NCBI GenBank assembly: GCA_020048295.1 | Contig: JAIFMT010000009.1 | Location: 1 to 6,556 of the forward strand | Length of the DNA: 6,556 nucleotides | Origin: Rhodoferax sp. | Lineage (GTDB): Bacteria > Pseudomonadota > Gammaproteobacteria > Burkholderiales > Burkholderiaceae | Reading direction: 5' to 3' | Shown: positions 5,635 through 6,556 of the stretch, piece by piece | Layout of the letters: each line of letters starts with the position of its first letter | Position numbering within the stretch: the stretch's first letter is position 1 | Made by a program: the position numbers and the translations under genes | Notes under the pieces: generated by a model | Told to the model about the DNA's origin: nothing | The model's input: only the letters and a program-made list of their open reading frames with translations | Databases searched by the model: none

Positions 5635-6222
5635 TTAGCGCGGAATTTCAACATTGACGCGCCGCTCGCCGGTCGGCGGGTTCGGGAAACCCTGTAACGC
5701 TGCATCAAACATGGCGGGCAAGATTGCCTCGCTGTCAGACCAGGGACCATCGTGGCGGGCGCGTGACTCAAACACCACCGCCCCGCTGGCCAGTTCGCGC
5801 AGTGTCAAATGCACCTCGCGCCAGTAATTGGGCAAATCGGCCAGACCGGGAAACAGCGTGCCGCCGCCCAGGCCGAAGCCACCGTGGCGACCCGCCCGCC
5901 AGCCCAGGCCCCAGCCAAAAAACGGGCCATTGATGGCGGTGTATTCGATCCGCTGGGTGACCTGCAGTTGCGCCAGCAACTCGGGCGCCGCGTCATTGCG
6001 CTTGAGGCCGACCTTGGCCAGCGCGTGTTCGGCCATGGCTTCGAGCCGGCCTTGCGCTGATGCATCGACCTGCTGTGAGGGCAGTCGCTCAAAGCGGTAA
6101 CTGGCACCCACCGCCATCGGCTTGGGTGCAAAGCTGCTGACCTGGCTGTCCACCAGTCGCATGCCACTGCAGCCTGTGAGCAGAAATACTATTGAAAGTA
6201 GAGCTGTTAGCGCTTTGTACAT
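5635..6222 (-). CDS. DUF4136 domain-containing lipoprotein
   Basis: The 195-residue protein starts MYKALTALLSIVFLLTGC: a lysine, a hydrophobic core and the lipobox LTGC with C18 as the predicted lipidation site. Serine at +2 suggests sorting to the outer membrane. The mature part resembles DUF4136 proteins: SYRFERLPSQQ near 41-51, a helix with LEAMAEHALAKVGLKR (60-75), then a beta-rich C-terminus. A Gly/aromatic-rich stretch spans 99-123. The biochemical role of DUF4136 is not known to me. The ATG at 6222 is the only start that keeps the signal peptide; no Shine-Dalgarno is visible ahead of it. It lies 24 bases after the ttcA stop and in the same frame, so it is probably cotranscribed with ttcA. 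Codons 1-11 lie inside a copy of the dispersed repeat 6189-6244. Confidence 0.88.
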   Translation of the reverse strand: MYKALTALLSIVFLLTGCSGMRLVDSQVSSFAPKPMAVGASYRFERLPSQQVDASAQGRLEAMAEHALAKVGLKRNDAAPELLAQLQVTQRIEYTAINGPFFGWGLGWRAGRHGGFGLGGGTLFPGLADLPNYWREVHLTLRELASGAVVFESRARHDGPWSDSEAILPAMFDAALQGFPNPPTGERRVNVEIPR

Positions 6223-6244
6223 AAGGGCTAGAGGGTGATTTGTT
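6189..6244 (-). repeat. Dispersed 56-base element, copy 2, overlapping the lipoprotein start
   Basis: Ungapped alignment with 1686-1741 gives 40/56 identical bases, including the blocks CTATT, AGCGCTT, ATAAGGGCT and ATTTGTT in the same order and spacing. The core inverted repeat is partly kept (AGCGCTT/AAGGGCT arms with one mismatch, 6209-6229), while the CTATT hairpin is eroded. It starts two bases after the ttcA stop and runs through the leader, the ATG (6220-6222) and eleven codons of the lipoprotein gene. The ATG falls where copy 1 reads ATT on the same strand. Confidence 0.6.
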
Positions 6245-6246
6245 GC

Positions 6247-6556
6247 TTAAAAATCGAACTGCACCACAGCCACGCCCGGAGGATGGGCCAGCGTCAGCGG
6301 CTGTTCATCAAACACCATATCACCGTCCACCACGGGCTGTCCAGTCAATTGGATGTTTTTGAAGTCATGGCGCGTGCGGTCCATCAGGTGCGAGGGCACC
6401 ACGTTTTGCAGCGCGGTGAACATGGTCTCGGTGCGGCCGGGGTACTGGCGCTCCCACTGGTGCAGCATGCGCTTGATTTCCTGGCGCTGCAGGTTCTCCT
6501 GGCTGCCGCACAGGGCGCACGGAATCAGCGGAAATTGCCGGTGTTTGGCCCAGGCA
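6247..6556 (-). CDS. ttcA: tRNA 2-thiocytidine(32) biosynthesis protein TtcA, C-terminal part (truncated by window edge)
   Basis: The last 102 residues and stop (TAA, 6247-6249) are in the window. TtcA is a cytoplasmic iron-sulfur, ATP-dependent enzyme that thiolates cytidine 32 in some tRNAs. The fragment holds [15 protein letters not shown], whose CxxC supplies two of the cysteines for the 4Fe-4S cluster in this family, then [17 protein letters not shown] and [11 protein letters not shown], all characteristic of TtcA. The C-terminus, ending VAVVQFDF, appears normal. The ATP-binding PP-loop and third cysteine would lie beyond the edge. The lipoprotein gene follows after 24 bases. The assignment is confident because the CxxC neighbourhood and the NVVPSHL block are distinctive within the PP-loop ATPases. 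Confidence 0.93.
   Translation of the reverse strand, partial: AWAKHRQFPLIPCALCGSQENLQRQEIKRMLHQWERQYPGRTETMFTALQNVVPSHLMDRTRHDFKNIQLTGQPVVDGDMVFDEQPLTLAHPPGVAVVQFDF

Noticed and set aside
4873..5697. Plus-strand open frame of about 274 codons across the HD-GYP gene start
   Set aside because: It is antisense to recognisable DUF3391/HD-GYP sequence, its composition (Ser, Arg, Cys rich) is typical of shadow frames, and no ribosome site was seen.
5556..5771. Minus-strand 71-codon frame upstream of the HD-GYP gene
   Set aside because: It overlaps the lipoprotein coding end in another frame, has no recognisable motif and no ribosome site.
1..6556. A novel defence system, phage or mobile island
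   Set aside because: Apart from the ordinary vapBC pair, the genes are housekeeping or signalling types. No transposase, integrase, CRISPR repeats, reverse transcriptase or nuclease-helicase cluster was seen.

Overview
The window looks like chromosomal DNA of a GC-rich beta-proteobacterium, most likely of the family Comamonadaceae and Rhodoferax- or Polaromonas-like. Three things suggest this: the protein flavours (TtcA, a DUF4136 lipoprotein, a DUF3391/HD-GYP protein with a conserved C-terminal extension, a CoxE-like VWA protein), the base composition, and an AT-rich 56-base intergenic element of a kind I associate with that family. The placement is from memory and is not tested. Every gene I can support lies on the minus strand, so transcription runs from right to left. 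No rRNA, tRNA, CRISPR array, insertion sequence or phage gene was seen.

Layout in the direction of transcription: the C-terminal third of ttcA (6556-6247, cut by the window edge); 24 bases later a small DUF4136 lipoprotein (6222-5635); a 124-base gap; an HD-GYP phosphodiesterase-type protein (5510-4212); overlapping it by ATGA, an 803-residue PAS-PAS-PAS-GGDEF-EAL protein (4215-1804); a 142-base gap carrying a dispersed repeat; a histidine phosphatase (1661-1023); a 96-base gap with probable promoter/operator palindromes; a VapB-VapC toxin-antitoxin pair (926-277); and the N-terminus of a VWA/CoxE-like protein (267-1, cut by the edge).

The HD-GYP and GGDEF-EAL genes form a translationally coupled pair, so making, breaking and sensing cyclic di-GMP are probably co-regulated. 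The GGDEF-EAL protein keeps all the catalytic motifs I can check plus an inhibitory I-site. The HD-GYP partner has substitutions at positions expected to bind metal and phosphate. vapBC is lower in GC than its neighbours and sits directly against the VWA gene, as expected for an acquired module.

The most unusual observation is a pair of related 56-base elements, 40/56 identical without gaps (1686-1741 and 6189-6244). The first is an ordinary intergenic copy upstream of the phosphatase. The second runs through the start codon of the lipoprotein gene and encodes residues 1-11 of its signal peptide, so a dispersed repeat appears to have become the translation start and secretion signal. Beyond this I see no clearly new multi-gene system.
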